Shown: positions 43,083-51,829 of the stretch, piece by piece
Numbering within the stretch: position 1 is the stretch's first letter
How the letters are laid out: the number at the start of each line of letters is the position of its first letter
Origin: Spirochaetota bacterium
GTDB taxonomy: Bacteria > Spirochaetota > UBA4802 > UBA5368
Length of the DNA stretch: 64,000 nt
Assembly (NCBI GenBank): GCA_004297825.1
Contig: SCSX01000019.1
Span: 1-64,000 of the forward strand
Direction: 5' to 3'
Translations under genes and position numbers: made by a program
The notes under the pieces: generated by a model
Databases searched by the model: none
The model's input: the letters and a program-made list of their open reading frames with translations, nothing else
What the model was told of the DNA's origin: nothing

Positions 43083-44402
43083 ATGCAGGAAACAGTATAC
43101 CAGCGAGGCGGTGGTACCATGCAGGAAGACGGCAGTCCCCGGATGGACAAATACACTCTCGAGTACCTGGAGCGCCAGCTCCACAACCTGAGCCGGCTGG
43201 TCGAAATCAACCAGATAATCAACTCGACCCTGGACATGGGAAAGCTCCTCACGATCATCATGGAGATCATCAAGGACATCATGGAAGCGGAGGCGAGCAC
43301 GCTGCTCCTCTACGAGGAGAGCAGCCACGACCTGGTCTTCAAGGTGGCGCTGGGCGAGGCGGGCAAGGAGCTCCAGGAAAAATACCGCGTGAAGGTGGGC
43401 CAGGGGATCGCCGGCTGGGTCGCCGAACACCGCGCGAGCGTTTATATCAACGACGTCTACAAGGACGACCGCTTTGACCCCAACTTCGACAAGATGACGG
43501 GCTTTCTCACGAAGTCCATCCTCTGCGCGCCGCTCCTGTTCAAGGGAAAGCTCGTGGGGGTCATCCAGGCCATCAACCCGATCAACCGTCCCGTCTTCAC
43601 GGACGACGACGTGGTCCTTATCAACGCCTTCGCGACCCAGTGCGCCCTGGCCGTACAGAACGCGATCTACTTTAAAAACGCCCTCGAGGAGGAGCGGATC
43701 AAGAGCGAGCTCATGTCCGCGCAGACCATCCAGCATTCCCTCCTGCCGGACATCACTACCAACTATGGGACCCTGCGCATCGCGGCGAAGTCGCTCGCGG
43801 CGCGCGAGATGGGCGGCGAGTTCTACGAGATATACAATTTCAGCGATTCGGTGGGGATCTCGCTGGGGGATTTCCAGGCCAAGGGAATCCCGGGGGCCAT
43901 CTATGCGTCGGTCGCCAGCGGGGCGCTCAAGGCGCTCACACGCGTGAAGCACGACAATCCCGCGCTCCTGATAAGCCGGGCGTACGACTCCCTGCGCGAC
44001 GTGTTCGCGATCAGCCGCAACCGCGCGCTGTTCTACGCCCACGTGAAGTTCGACGAGAACCTGCTCCGCTTCGCGCTCGCGGGCGTCGCCTACACCATAC
44101 TCGTCAGGGACGGGTGCTCGCGCTACCTGCGCTTCGGCGGGGACCTCGAGGAAAAGGAGCCGTCCAACGTGACGGTAAGGCTGCGCCCGGGGGACTATTT
44201 CGTGGTCATCACGGACGGGATCGTGAACCTGAAAAACAGGGGAGGGCAGCTTATCGGGCTCAAGCGCATCATGAAGCAGCTCGAGGCGCCGCACGAGAAT
44301 CCCGAGGACGTGATCCATTCGCTGCTGCGGCTCATGAACGATTTTACCGAGGGCCTGGAGCGCCGCGAGGACGTCTCGATGATCGTGATGAAGGTGAAAT
44401 GA
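43083..44402 (+). CDS. GAF-domain SpoIIE-type phosphatase with altered metal site
   Basis: A 439-residue signalling protein. After a coiled helix (ERQLHNLSRLVEINQIINST) a GAF domain spans about 30-195, then a SpoIIE/PPM phosphatase domain (about 215-438). In active enzymes the metal residues are GGDFYD and a C-terminal DD; here they read GGEFYE and RED, while the LGD and TDGI aspartates remain. Activity may be reduced or use a changed metal geometry. Such proteins dephosphorylate anti-sigma-factor antagonists. A second possible start is ATG 43119. Confidence 0.85.
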   Translation: MQETVYQRGGGTMQEDGSPRMDKYTLEYLERQLHNLSRLVEINQIINSTLDMGKLLTIIMEIIKDIMEAEASTLLLYEESSHDLVFKVALGEAGKELQEKYRVKVGQGIAGWVAEHRASVYINDVYKDDRFDPNFDKMTGFLTKSILCAPLLFKGKLVGVIQAINPINRPVFTDDDVVLINAFATQCALAVQNAIYFKNALEEERIKSELMSAQTIQHSLLPDITTNYGTLRIAAKSLAAREMGGEFYEIYNFSDSVGISLGDFQAKGIPGAIYASVASGALKALTRVKHDNPALLISRAYDSLRDVFAISRNRALFYAHVKFDENLLRFALAGVAYTILVRDGCSRYLRFGGDLEEKEPSNVTVRLRPGDYFVVITDGIVNLKNRGGQLIGLKRIMKQLEAPHENPEDVIHSLLRLMNDFTEGLERREDVSMIVMKVK

Positions 44403-44441
44403 ATTCCGCGCGATATGCGCGGGTATCATTAAAGCGCGGGT

Positions 44442-45254
44442 TTACCGCGAAAAGAGCCTCGAGAATATCACCTGGATGAAAAAGAAAATACTCCTGAACA
44501 GCCTTCCGATGCGCCATGGGCGGGCAACGATGCGGTAGAACCAGTCCAGTCCCCTGCCCATGAAGAACGGGGGCGCGAGTTTCACCTCGCCGGAAATGTA
44601 GTCGATGCTTCCCCCCACGCTGATAAGCACCGCCTTCCTGAACTCATTCTTGTACTTGTATATCCACTTGTCCTCGAGCGGGAACCCCATGCCCACCAGG
44701 ATGATGTCCGCCTGCGACTTGCGGATCGCCTCAACTACCGAGAGCTCGCGCTCGGGATTGAAGTAGCCGCCGTGGCGTCCCACGATGCGTATATTGGGGA
44801 ACGACTTGCGTATGTTGAAGAACGTTTTCTCGGCGATCTCCGGCCGGCCGCCCACGATGAAGATCGAGTATTCCTTGATCTCGGCGATGCGTACCAGGTC
44901 CATGAGGAAGCTCATGAGGGGAATGCGCTCCTTGAGCCCAGCGCGCAGCATCTTCGCTGACCACTGCAGCCCCGCGCCGCTCGCGAAGTGCATCGCGGCC
45001 TTGCTCGAGATGAGGCGCAGGTCCTGGTTGGACTTGATGCGGTGGAGTTTGTAGGGGTTAAGGGAGATCACGTGGTGCACGCCGCCGCCCTCGATCATCT
45101 TCATGACCTTGACGACCGCCTGCGCGCGGTTCACGTTGTCGATGCCCACGCCCAGGATGTTCACGATATTCACGTCGCCCAGCGTGACCTGGTTGTATTC
45201 CAGGAGAACGTCCCTCTCCTCCTTCCAGGAATCGTAATAGATCGAGTCTTCCAT
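44442..45254 (-). CDS. WecG/TagA/CpsF-family glycosyltransferase
   Basis: A 270-residue glycosyltransferase of the WecG/TagA family (GT26). It has VHHVISLNPYKLHRIKSN, the conserved FASGAGLQWSAKML with LMSFLMDLV, IFIVGGRPEIAEK, IVGRHGGYFNP and ILVGMGFPLEDKWI and ends with a basic/hydrophobic tail (RSIFFFIQVIFSRLFSR) that attaches to the membrane. It transfers ManNAc or ManNAcA-type sugars to lipid-linked intermediates in surface polysaccharide assembly. The catalytic Asp usually in a MPDG-type motif appears replaced by ASGAG. No polysaccharide cluster is around it. Confidence 0.85.
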   Translation of the reverse strand: MEDSIYYDSWKEERDVLLEYNQVTLGDVNIVNILGVGIDNVNRAQAVVKVMKMIEGGGVHHVISLNPYKLHRIKSNQDLRLISSKAAMHFASGAGLQWSAKMLRAGLKERIPLMSFLMDLVRIAEIKEYSIFIVGGRPEIAEKTFFNIRKSFPNIRIVGRHGGYFNPERELSVVEAIRKSQADIILVGMGFPLEDKWIYKYKNEFRKAVLISVGGSIDYISGEVKLAPPFFMGRGLDWFYRIVARPWRIGRLFRSIFFFIQVIFSRLFSR

Positions 45255-45399
45255 CGGTGAGCCCTCCCGCTGTCCTGCGCCGCGCCGGCGTTTTCGCTAT
45301 AATACTTTCAGAGTGGTGATTTTTTAATTGAATTTGGATTATGTCAATAACAAAATAGCCCGTGTAGTTCATCGACCATTCCGACAGGGGGAGCCCAGT

Positions 45400-46185
45400 A
45401 TGTCCAGGCTTGACGATGTAAGGAAATTTCTTGAGCATGAAGGCGCGCATGGCGTCGTCATCGAGCCGGGGTACCGCTTCGCCCAGGTGCGCGACAGGCT
45501 CCTCGACGTGCTCAACGATTACAACCCGGGCGTGATCGTGAAGGCGGGGCTGGGCGGCGGCGACCTTCTCCTCGAGATCGCGCGGCACGGCACCGGCTAC
45601 CTCGCGGTCGTCGAACCCTCCCCGGCGCTCATTGCGCGCTTCCTCGATACGCACCGGGGCGATCCCGCGCTCGAGCGGATCAATTTCATAGCGGGCGACT
45701 TCCACGACTTCCCGGTGGATTACTACAAGGCGGACCTCCTCGTGTGCGTTGACTGCATGAGCATCTTCGATTCCAGCAAGTGTGTGGACGAGTTCCGCCG
45801 CGCGCTGCAGTTCGACGGAATTTTCTTCCTGGGGACCGTCGTCCTCGACAACGCCGACGTGGACGGCGCCTATGACGACGTCATCCATTCCCTGTTCCCC
45901 TTGCATAACGACTACTACCTCGAGGACGACCTTAAAACCATGATGGACCTGAACGAGTTCCGCTTTCTCAAGGGCTCGGTCGCGGAGTATCCCATGAGCT
46001 TCGACGAGTTTTCCGCGTACCTGGCGGGCATCTTTCCCGGGGCGAACGTGGGCCGGGCGCGCGAAATCATGGGGGAACAGGCCGCGGTCCTCGCTGAGCT
46101 GTACGGATTCAAGGACGGCGCCTTCAGGGAAAAATATTTCCTGGGTTGCTTCATGCGGAACAAGCCGGAGCAGGAGAAGCGCTGA
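45400..46185 (+). CDS. Class I SAM-dependent methyltransferase-like protein
   Basis: A 261-residue protein with a Rossmann methyltransferase core: motif I VIVKAGLGGGDLLLEIAR (about 47-64), acidic end of strand 2 AVVEPSPALI, INFIAGDFHDFP for motif II/III and LVCVDCMSIFD as motif IV. The C-terminal 100 residues are not typed. ATG 45400 follows AGGGGGAG. The gene precedes a radical SAM/SPASM gene by 36 bases, so the two probably act on the same substrate, perhaps a peptide or protein. Confidence 0.75.
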   Translation: MSRLDDVRKFLEHEGAHGVVIEPGYRFAQVRDRLLDVLNDYNPGVIVKAGLGGGDLLLEIARHGTGYLAVVEPSPALIARFLDTHRGDPALERINFIAGDFHDFPVDYYKADLLVCVDCMSIFDSSKCVDEFRRALQFDGIFFLGTVVLDNADVDGAYDDVIHSLFPLHNDYYLEDDLKTMMDLNEFRFLKGSVAEYPMSFDEFSAYLAGIFPGANVGRAREIMGEQAAVLAELYGFKDGAFREKYFLGCFMRNKPEQEKR

Positions 46186-46221
46186 AAATGATCGACGGCG
46201 CGTGTCCCGGGTGATCACTCC

Positions 46222-47598
46222 ATGAATCCCGTACCTTCCACGCAAGTCCCCCTGCTCACCGGCCAGGTGTTTACCGAGCCGGTAGACCGGGAGCGCAGTC
46301 TTATTTATGCGCCGCTCAGGAACATCGCCTTCATCGGGAACACGGCGCTTGTAAACCTGGTTCTCGATGCCTGCGCCCGCGTCGACGCCGGCCTTCCACC
46401 CGGGGAACTGGAAGACAGCTTCATATCCATGCTCGACGGCATGGATTTCTTCACCCCCGCCCCCGAGCCCGCGGACGACTGCGGCCCCGGCGGCCCGCGC
46501 TACGACACTGTCGTCCTCTTCCTCACCAATGCCTGCAACCTGCGCTGCCGGTACTGCTACGCGCACGCCGGGGACCATCCCGTGAAGACCATGGACGCGG
46601 CCACCGCGCGCGCGGCGATCGATATCGCCTGGGCCGATGCGCGCAGGCACGGCGCCCCGACATTCACGCTCGCCTTTCACGGCGGCGGCGAACCGACCAT
46701 GAACCTCCCGGTTCTCCGGGAATCGGTGGGGTACTTTAAATCCATCTCGCGTGACAGCGGTGTCGAGATCTCCATCGCGGGCGCCTTCAACGGATGCTGG
46801 AGCGATGAGACCCGGGAGTATATTTTGAGCGCCTTCACCGAGGCGAGCATTTCACTGGACGGCCCGCCCGAAATCCAGGACTTTGCGCGGCCGTGCGCGG
46901 ACGGGTCCGGTTCCTTCGCGCGCGTCGACCGTACCCTGCGCGGGCTGGACGGGGCGGGTTTCCCCTACGGGATACGCATGACCGTGACGAGCGAATCGCT
47001 GGACCGGCTCCCCGAAAGCGTCGCGGAAATCTGCGCGCGCTATAGTCCCGGGAAAATCCAGGCGGAGCCTGTCTTCATGCAGGGACGCGCCGCCGGGAAG
47101 GACTCCATGGCGGCTGACCCCGGGCGCTTCATCGGCAAATTCATGCAGGCGTACGAAGCCGCCCGCACGCGGGGCGTGGAGCTCTTTTATTCAGGGGCGA
47201 GGCCCGATGTCCTCACCAGGCGCTTCTGCCTGGCCGCCGGGCGTGCCCTCGTGGTGACCGCGGACGGCGACGTAACCGCCTGTTTCGAGAGCTATGGGCG
47301 CGAGCACCCGCTCGCCGGGCGCTTCCTGGTGGGGAGCCTGGGCCCCGGGGGGCTCGCGCTCGACGGCGGAAAGCTCGACGCGTGCTTCACCACGACCGTG
47401 GACTCATTTCTCCACTGCGCGCGCTGCTTCTGCAAGTGGCACTGCGCTGGGGACTGCGCGATCAAGAGCCTGGCGGAAGGAGGGGGCGAGGTATTCCGCT
47501 CAACGGAGCGGTGCGCGATCAACCGCGGGATCACGAAGCTGCTTCTGCTGGACCGCATCCGCGGAAGCGGCGGCGTGATCTGGAAGGGGACGAAATAG
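46222..47598 (+). CDS. Radical SAM/SPASM-domain protein
   Basis: A 458-residue radical SAM enzyme. The cluster motif CNLRCRYC is at 105-112 (C105, C109, C112), followed by FHGGGEPTMN. The C-terminal SPASM region binds extra Fe-S clusters through several Cys (CARCFCKWHCAGDC, with more before and after). The first 90 residues form a small N-terminal domain (LIYAPLRNIAFIGNTALVNL), probably for peptide recognition. Enzymes of this class mature anaerobic sulfatases, quinohemoproteins or ribosomal peptides. No precursor gene is recognised beside it. Co-transcribed with the preceding methyltransferase gene. Confidence 0.88.
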   Translation: MNPVPSTQVPLLTGQVFTEPVDRERSLIYAPLRNIAFIGNTALVNLVLDACARVDAGLPPGELEDSFISMLDGMDFFTPAPEPADDCGPGGPRYDTVVLFLTNACNLRCRYCYAHAGDHPVKTMDAATARAAIDIAWADARRHGAPTFTLAFHGGGEPTMNLPVLRESVGYFKSISRDSGVEISIAGAFNGCWSDETREYILSAFTEASISLDGPPEIQDFARPCADGSGSFARVDRTLRGLDGAGFPYGIRMTVTSESLDRLPESVAEICARYSPGKIQAEPVFMQGRAAGKDSMAADPGRFIGKFMQAYEAARTRGVELFYSGARPDVLTRRFCLAAGRALVVTADGDVTACFESYGREHPLAGRFLVGSLGPGGLALDGGKLDACFTTTVDSFLHCARCFCKWHCAGDCAIKSLAEGGGEVFRSTERCAINRGITKLLLLDRIRGSGGVIWKGTK

Positions 47599-47615
47599 GC
47601 TCATCATGCCATTGC

Positions 47616-47661
47616 ACAAACAACGAAGGCGCGGATTCGAATCCGCGCCTTCGTTGTTTGT
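47616..47661. terminator. 46-base perfect palindrome, bidirectional terminator
   Basis: Two 23-base arms (47616-47638 and 47639-47661) are fully complementary; the core is GAAGGCGCGGATTC/GAATCCGCGCCTTC, flanked by ACAAACAAC and GTTGTTTGT. It lies between convergent genes and gives T-rich tails on both strands, so it probably terminates both. Confidence 0.75.
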
Positions 47662-47683
47662 AAATTGAATCAATATTCTTTGC

Positions 47684-48469
47684 TTATTTCGCCAGCATCC
47701 CGCCGTCCACCGGCAGTATCGCGCCCGTCATGTAGTCCGATGCCTTCGACGCGAGGAATACCGCGAGTCCCTTGACGTCCTCCGCCTCGCCCATCCGGGG
47801 AAGCGGGATCTGCATAAGCACCGCGTCGAGTATGGGCTTCATCTCCGGCTTGTCCAGGTAGCCCATCATGTCGGTGTGGAAGAATCCGGGGGCGATCGCG
47901 TTCACGAAAATCTTGTAGCGCGCGAGCTTGATCGCCAAGTTCATGGTGAGAAGGTTGATTGCGGCCTTGGAAGAATTGTAGGGGACCGCCGGGTGTCCTT
48001 CCTCGATGGAGCCGCGGAAGCCCATGACGGACGATATGTTGATCATCTTTCCGCCGCCCTTTTCCTTCATGATCCGCGCGACCGCCTGCGAGAGGATCCA
48101 TACGCCGCGCACGTTCACGTTGAAAATCTTGTCCCATTGCTCGAGCGGGAACTCGAGCGTGGGCGCGCCCCAGGTGACGCCCGCGTTGTTTACGAGGATG
48201 TCGATCGTGCTGAATTCCTTCATCGCGAAATCCACCAGGCCCAGGATGTCGTCCTTGGAGCCCATGTCGACCTTACATGCCTTCGCCTTGATCCCGAGCT
48301 TCGAAAGCTCGGCCGCCGTCTGCTCCAGCTTATCGAGCTTGCGTGACGCGACCACCACGTTCGCCCCGGCCTCGGCCAGGCCCGTCGCGATGAACTTGCC
48401 GATTCCCCTGCCACCGCCCGTAACGACCGCGACCTTGCCGCTCAGGTTGAAAAGATCCTTTACGTTCAT
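47684..48469 (-). CDS. Short-chain dehydrogenase/reductase
   Basis: A 261-residue classical SDR. It has the cofactor motif TGGGRGIG (17-24), NNAG after VDILVN, the catalytic Ser in NISSV, Tyr/Lys in PYNSSKAAIN and a C-terminal IAPGFFHTDMM and DGG. The Arg in ASRKLDK after strand 2 favours NADP(H). FabG or gluconate-5-dehydrogenase-like enzymes are nearest, but the substrate is unknown. The start at 48469 follows GGAGGG. It is convergent with the radical SAM gene. Confidence 0.87.
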   Translation of the reverse strand: MNVKDLFNLSGKVAVVTGGGRGIGKFIATGLAEAGANVVVASRKLDKLEQTAAELSKLGIKAKACKVDMGSKDDILGLVDFAMKEFSTIDILVNNAGVTWGAPTLEFPLEQWDKIFNVNVRGVWILSQAVARIMKEKGGGKMINISSVMGFRGSIEEGHPAVPYNSSKAAINLLTMNLAIKLARYKIFVNAIAPGFFHTDMMGYLDKPEMKPILDAVLMQIPLPRMGEAEDVKGLAVFLASKASDYMTGAILPVDGGMLAK

Positions 48470-48581
48470 GAAACCCTCCTTTATATGCATTAACTGCAAT
48501 TCCCGGGGAAAAGTCCCCGCGGGTTTTGTCAAAGAACTTCCATGGTGAACCGCCCGCCCGCGAATCGGCGCCCACCGCCCC

Positions 48582-49799
48582 TCATTTCCCCGCGTTTTCG
48601 GGGTCCGATATCGCTTCCTTCAGGATGACGAGCCCTTCCGTCAGCTCCGCCTTTGTGACGGTGAGCGCGGGAAACAGGCGTATGATTCTTTTCTGCGTGA
48701 TGTTGATGACGAGCCCGCGGCGGAGGCACGCATCGCGCACCGGTACCGCCCGCCGCTCGTCCGCGAGATCGATCGCGATGAGGAGCCCCAGCCCGCGCAC
48801 GCCGGCGATGATCCCGGGGGATTCCTTTTCCCACGCGTGAAGCTCCCGCAGCGCCCATTCGCCCGTTTCCGCGACATGCGCGGAGATGCCGGTGTCAAGC
48901 ATGTGGCGTATAACGGCATATGCCACGGCGCATCCCAGGGGGTTCCCGCAGTAGGTCCCGCCGTGATCGCCTATGGAGAGCCTGTCCGCGACCTGCTGGG
49001 TCATCGCGAACGCGGCGAAGGGGTACCCGCCGGCGATCCCCTTGGCCATGGTGAGGAAGTCCGCGCACACCCCGGGGACGCCGCTCGCGAACATTGGCCC
49101 GATACGGCAGAAGCCGGTCTGAATCTCGTCGATGATCAGGTACACCCCCCGCGCGGCGCACAGCGCCGAGAGCCCTTGCAGGTACCCTTGCGGAGGAAGG
49201 ACGATCCCGCCCTCTCCCTGTACCGGCTCAACGATCACGGCAGCGGTATTTTCGTCGATCGCGCGGGCGGCCGCGTCCAGGTCCCCGTAGGGCACGAAGA
49301 CGTAGCCCGGCATGAGGGGATTGTAGCGCCCGCGATGGGATTCCTGTCCCGTCGCCGAGGCGGTGCTTATCGTCCGCCCGTGAAAGCTCATGTCGGTCGA
49401 TATGATCGTGGGGCGCCCGGACGCCTTGCGCGCGAGCTTGATGGCCGCGTCGTTCGCCTCGGCGCCGCTGTTCTGGAAGAAGACGCGGTCCAGGTTCGCG
49501 GGGAGTATTTCCTTCATGAGGGCCAGGAGCTTTGCGCGTATCGGCGAGTATGAGGCGCCGGAGTTCGGGTTCTGGATGATCTTCGCGGCCTGGTCGCAGA
49601 GCGCCTTCGTGATCACCGGGTGCGCGTGACCCAGGCTCGTGACGCCCCACCCCGCAGTGAGGTCGAGGTAGCGCTTCCCGTCCTCGTCCCACACGTAGAC
49701 GCCCTCGCCCCGTTCGAAGGAGACGGGTATCTTCTGGAAGAACGGTGCGGCGTACCGGTCCTCGGTCGCCATCGTGTCCCGCATTGCGCTCATGGTCAT
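48582..49799 (-). CDS. Class III aminotransferase, acetylornithine type
   Basis: A 405-residue PLP enzyme like ArgD or other class III transaminases. Motifs: GKRYLDLTAGWGVTSLGHAHP, FFQNSGAEANDAAIKLARK, SFHGRT, EPVQGEGGI, DEIQTGFCR and the PLP Lys in LTMAKGIAGG. These closely fit acetylornithine/succinyldiaminopimelate aminotransferases, though gamma-aminobutyrate-type enzymes share many. No arginine genes are nearby. Possible starts lie at 49799, 49793 and 49781; no clear ribosome site decides between them. Confidence 0.85.
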   Translation of the reverse strand: MTMSAMRDTMATEDRYAAPFFQKIPVSFERGEGVYVWDEDGKRYLDLTAGWGVTSLGHAHPVITKALCDQAAKIIQNPNSGASYSPIRAKLLALMKEILPANLDRVFFQNSGAEANDAAIKLARKASGRPTIISTDMSFHGRTISTASATGQESHRGRYNPLMPGYVFVPYGDLDAAARAIDENTAAVIVEPVQGEGGIVLPPQGYLQGLSALCAARGVYLIIDEIQTGFCRIGPMFASGVPGVCADFLTMAKGIAGGYPFAAFAMTQQVADRLSIGDHGGTYCGNPLGCAVAYAVIRHMLDTGISAHVAETGEWALRELHAWEKESPGIIAGVRGLGLLIAIDLADERRAVPVRDACLRRGLVINITQKRIIRLFPALTVTKAELTEGLVILKEAISDPENAGK

Positions 49800-49925
49800 T
49801 CGTATCGCATCGTGTGGTGTCGTCGTAAGCCCCGATCGGTGGCAGGAGAAGCGTAGATGCCCCCGGGGGCGTCGATTCACGATAGTGGAGGGGCGCCGGC
49901 TGTCAATAAGAATAACGGGAGCTCG

Positions 49926-50756
49926 CTATTTATAGTTCTCCGCAAACCAGTCAATTAATTGCCTCGCTATACTGATCTTACCGGGAATCTCAGGCAGATT
50001 CTCCAGCGTAAACCACCCGGCGTCGGACACCTCTTCGCCGTCAACCTTGATCTCTCCGCCTGCGTATTCTGCGGTAAATCCGACCATCATCGAATCAGGG
50101 AACGGCCATGCCTGGCTCGCAAAATACCGAATATTCTTTACATCCACACCGGCTTCTTCTTTCACCTCGCGTTGAATGCATTCCTCAAATGTCTCACCGG
50201 GTTCGACGAATCCCGCCAGCACGCTGTAGAAAGACCGTGGAAAACGCTTTGAATGCCCAAGCAATATCCGCCGGTCCCTGATTACCGCTACGATTACGGC
50301 CGGAGAAATCCGCGGGTAACCGGTAAATCCGCAGGCAGGGCAAACTTTAACACGTTCAACAGTTGAGAACTGCACCGGCGTGCCGCACCGCCCGCAGAAT
50401 TGATGCGTTCTGTCCCAATACATAATCATGGATGCCCGCGCCGCTATCCTGAAAAGATCATTGGGGACCATGCCATACAGGGTGCGCAAGGATAGAAGGG
50501 ATAGGCCTTCGGGGAATACCTTCGATTGCGCATCAATGGCAGTAGCATAGCAGTGTATTCCATCAAGGATTCCCAGGTACTGCCTGCTGACAGTTTTAAT
50601 GTTCAATGATCCGGGGTCCGTGACTTTGGGTATTTTGGCAGAATCACTGCCGGCACATGCGAGTATTTTATCATTTTGGAAGATAAACCACCATGCCGGA
50701 TCGCTGCAATTTTCCGGAGGCCTGAATGATGAAATGAAATTCATAATGGATATCAC
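49926..50756 (-). CDS. nudC: NADH pyrophosphatase / NAD-RNA decapping hydrolase NudC
   Basis: A 276-residue NudC-type Nudix hydrolase. The zinc ribbon (CGRCG and CPACG) precedes the Nudix box, which starts GFVEPGETFEECIQ and ends REVKEEAGV, and the diagnostic post-box motif reads SQAWPFPDS where most have SQPWPFPxS. It cleaves NAD(H) to NMN and AMP and removes NAD caps from RNA. It begins the AT-richer accessory stretch and is convergent to nothing nearby, ending about 50 bases before the transaminase promoter area. Confidence 0.9.
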   Translation of the reverse strand: MISIMNFISSFRPPENCSDPAWWFIFQNDKILACAGSDSAKIPKVTDPGSLNIKTVSRQYLGILDGIHCYATAIDAQSKVFPEGLSLLSLRTLYGMVPNDLFRIAARASMIMYWDRTHQFCGRCGTPVQFSTVERVKVCPACGFTGYPRISPAVIVAVIRDRRILLGHSKRFPRSFYSVLAGFVEPGETFEECIQREVKEEAGVDVKNIRYFASQAWPFPDSMMVGFTAEYAGGEIKVDGEEVSDAGWFTLENLPEIPGKISIARQLIDWFAENYK

Positions 50757-50821
50757 CTGAAATTCGATTTCCCTGATCTAATGTAATTCGTAACAATTGC
50801 AGGGAATGATGGGAAACGCCT

Positions 50822-51160
50822 TTATCCGGAAGAATTTTTCAAACTCTTTGCCCACTTTATTGCCCAATCCTGGAAGGGCTCAAGAATCGTAAAAAGTTCC
50901 CGGCCTGTTTTAGTAAGCTGATAGCCGTCAAGGCTGCGTTCGATCACTCCGGCTTCAATGAGGTCTTTAATACGGGTGCTGAGGATTGTCGGAGAGATTG
51001 AGCTGCATCTGCTCTGCAATACGTTGAAGGCGAGCGGCCCGCTGCTCAGCTGCCAGACAATTCCCATAGCCCAGCGGCGCCCTAAAAGATCGAAGATTGC
51101 CATTACGGGTGACCCCGTCGTTGAACCCCGAACGGGTTTGCCGGGCTTTGGAATTGCCAT
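50822..51160 (-). CDS. HxlR-family transcriptional regulator
   Basis: A 112-residue HxlR winged-helix protein: DLLGRRWAMGIVWQLSSGPL, the recognition helix region SISPTILSTRIKDLIEAGVI and the wing YQLTKTGREL. Many HxlR proteins sense quinones or aldehydes through a Cys; here the Cys lies in LQSRCSSISP rather than at the usual N-terminal position. The next gene on the same strand upstream is a tautomerase, with an operator-like cluster before it that this regulator could bind. Confidence 0.85.
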   Translation of the reverse strand: MAIPKPGKPVRGSTTGSPVMAIFDLLGRRWAMGIVWQLSSGPLAFNVLQSRCSSISPTILSTRIKDLIEAGVIERSLDGYQLTKTGRELFTILEPFQDWAIKWAKSLKNSSG

Positions 51161-51296
51161 CGTAGTACCTCTTCAAGCTTTTATTAACCCGCAAATTGCA
51201 TGTAAAGGCGCTCATTATCGGGCTAAACTATCCGCATGATGGTAACAATGAGCCTGCGGAGAAACTGGGCAAGAGCTTTTCTCCCGCCCCCCTGTT

Positions 51297-51497
51297 TTAT
51301 CTGCCCGCCTTGATGTCTTTAATCGTCTTGCCGCCGACACCGATGTTCTCAAGGGGTGATTCGTTGATAAAAACTGTGAATTTTTCTGCGGCGATTCCCG
51401 TGATCTCAACGGCATCCGCCGTAAAACGGGAGATTACCCTTTTTTTCTGCTCCTCGTTTATCTGGCCGAGGCCAAGGTCGAAATTAATTACCGGCAT
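51297..51497 (-). CDS. 4-Oxalocrotonate tautomerase-family enzyme
   Basis: A 66-residue 4-OT family protein. After the initiating Met comes Pro (MPVINFDLG), the catalytic base of the family, and the C-terminal half has FTVFINESPLENIGVGGKTI. Hexameric 4-OT enzymes isomerise unsaturated keto acids. The start codon at 51497 follows AAGGAGG closely. It lies upstream of the HxlR gene on the same strand, and the operator cluster at 51507-51567 sits right before it. Confidence 0.83.
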   Translation of the reverse strand: MPVINFDLGLGQINEEQKKRVISRFTADAVEITGIAAEKFTVFINESPLENIGVGGKTIKDIKAGR

Positions 51498-51506
51498 GAA
51501 ATCCTC

Positions 51507-51567
51507 CTTGCTACATATATAGTAGTTAGCTACAAACAATGTAGTGTACTACACAATATGTAGCAAG
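51507..51567 (-). promoter_or_regulatory. Cluster of inverted repeats before the tautomerase gene
   Basis: CTTGCTACATAT (51507-51518) and ATATGTAGCAAG (51556-51567) are perfect inverted arms. Between them GTAGTGTACTAC (51541-51552) is a 5-2-5 palindrome, and CTACATATATAGTAG overlaps the left arm. Repeats of TAGT/CTAC suit a winged-helix regulator such as the nearby HxlR protein. Confidence 0.55.
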
Positions 51568-51829
51568 ACTTTTTCTTCAAAATATTTATAATTTTCCGGT
51601 TGCACGGAGACGGATATCGGGGCGGAGTTTGGCGCGATGGACGGCACACATGGGTATGAGCTCCGGGTAAGCGACGGCCCTGCGGCGGGGTAAAACATGG
51701 CCGTAGCGACCCCGGCGGCTGCCCCTGCTGTGGACATTCCGCCGGCGTCGCCGGACCACTCATACCCTAAAAAGCATCCAGTTGGCTCTTTCCATAATTA
51801 TTAATATATCCTGAAATCAAATACGCTGA
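51568..51829. other. Intergenic region
   Basis: Some 260 bases between the tautomerase promoter area and the lipase gene 3' end. The middle part is GC-rich like the chromosome; no gene, terminator or known element was identified. Confidence 0.3.
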
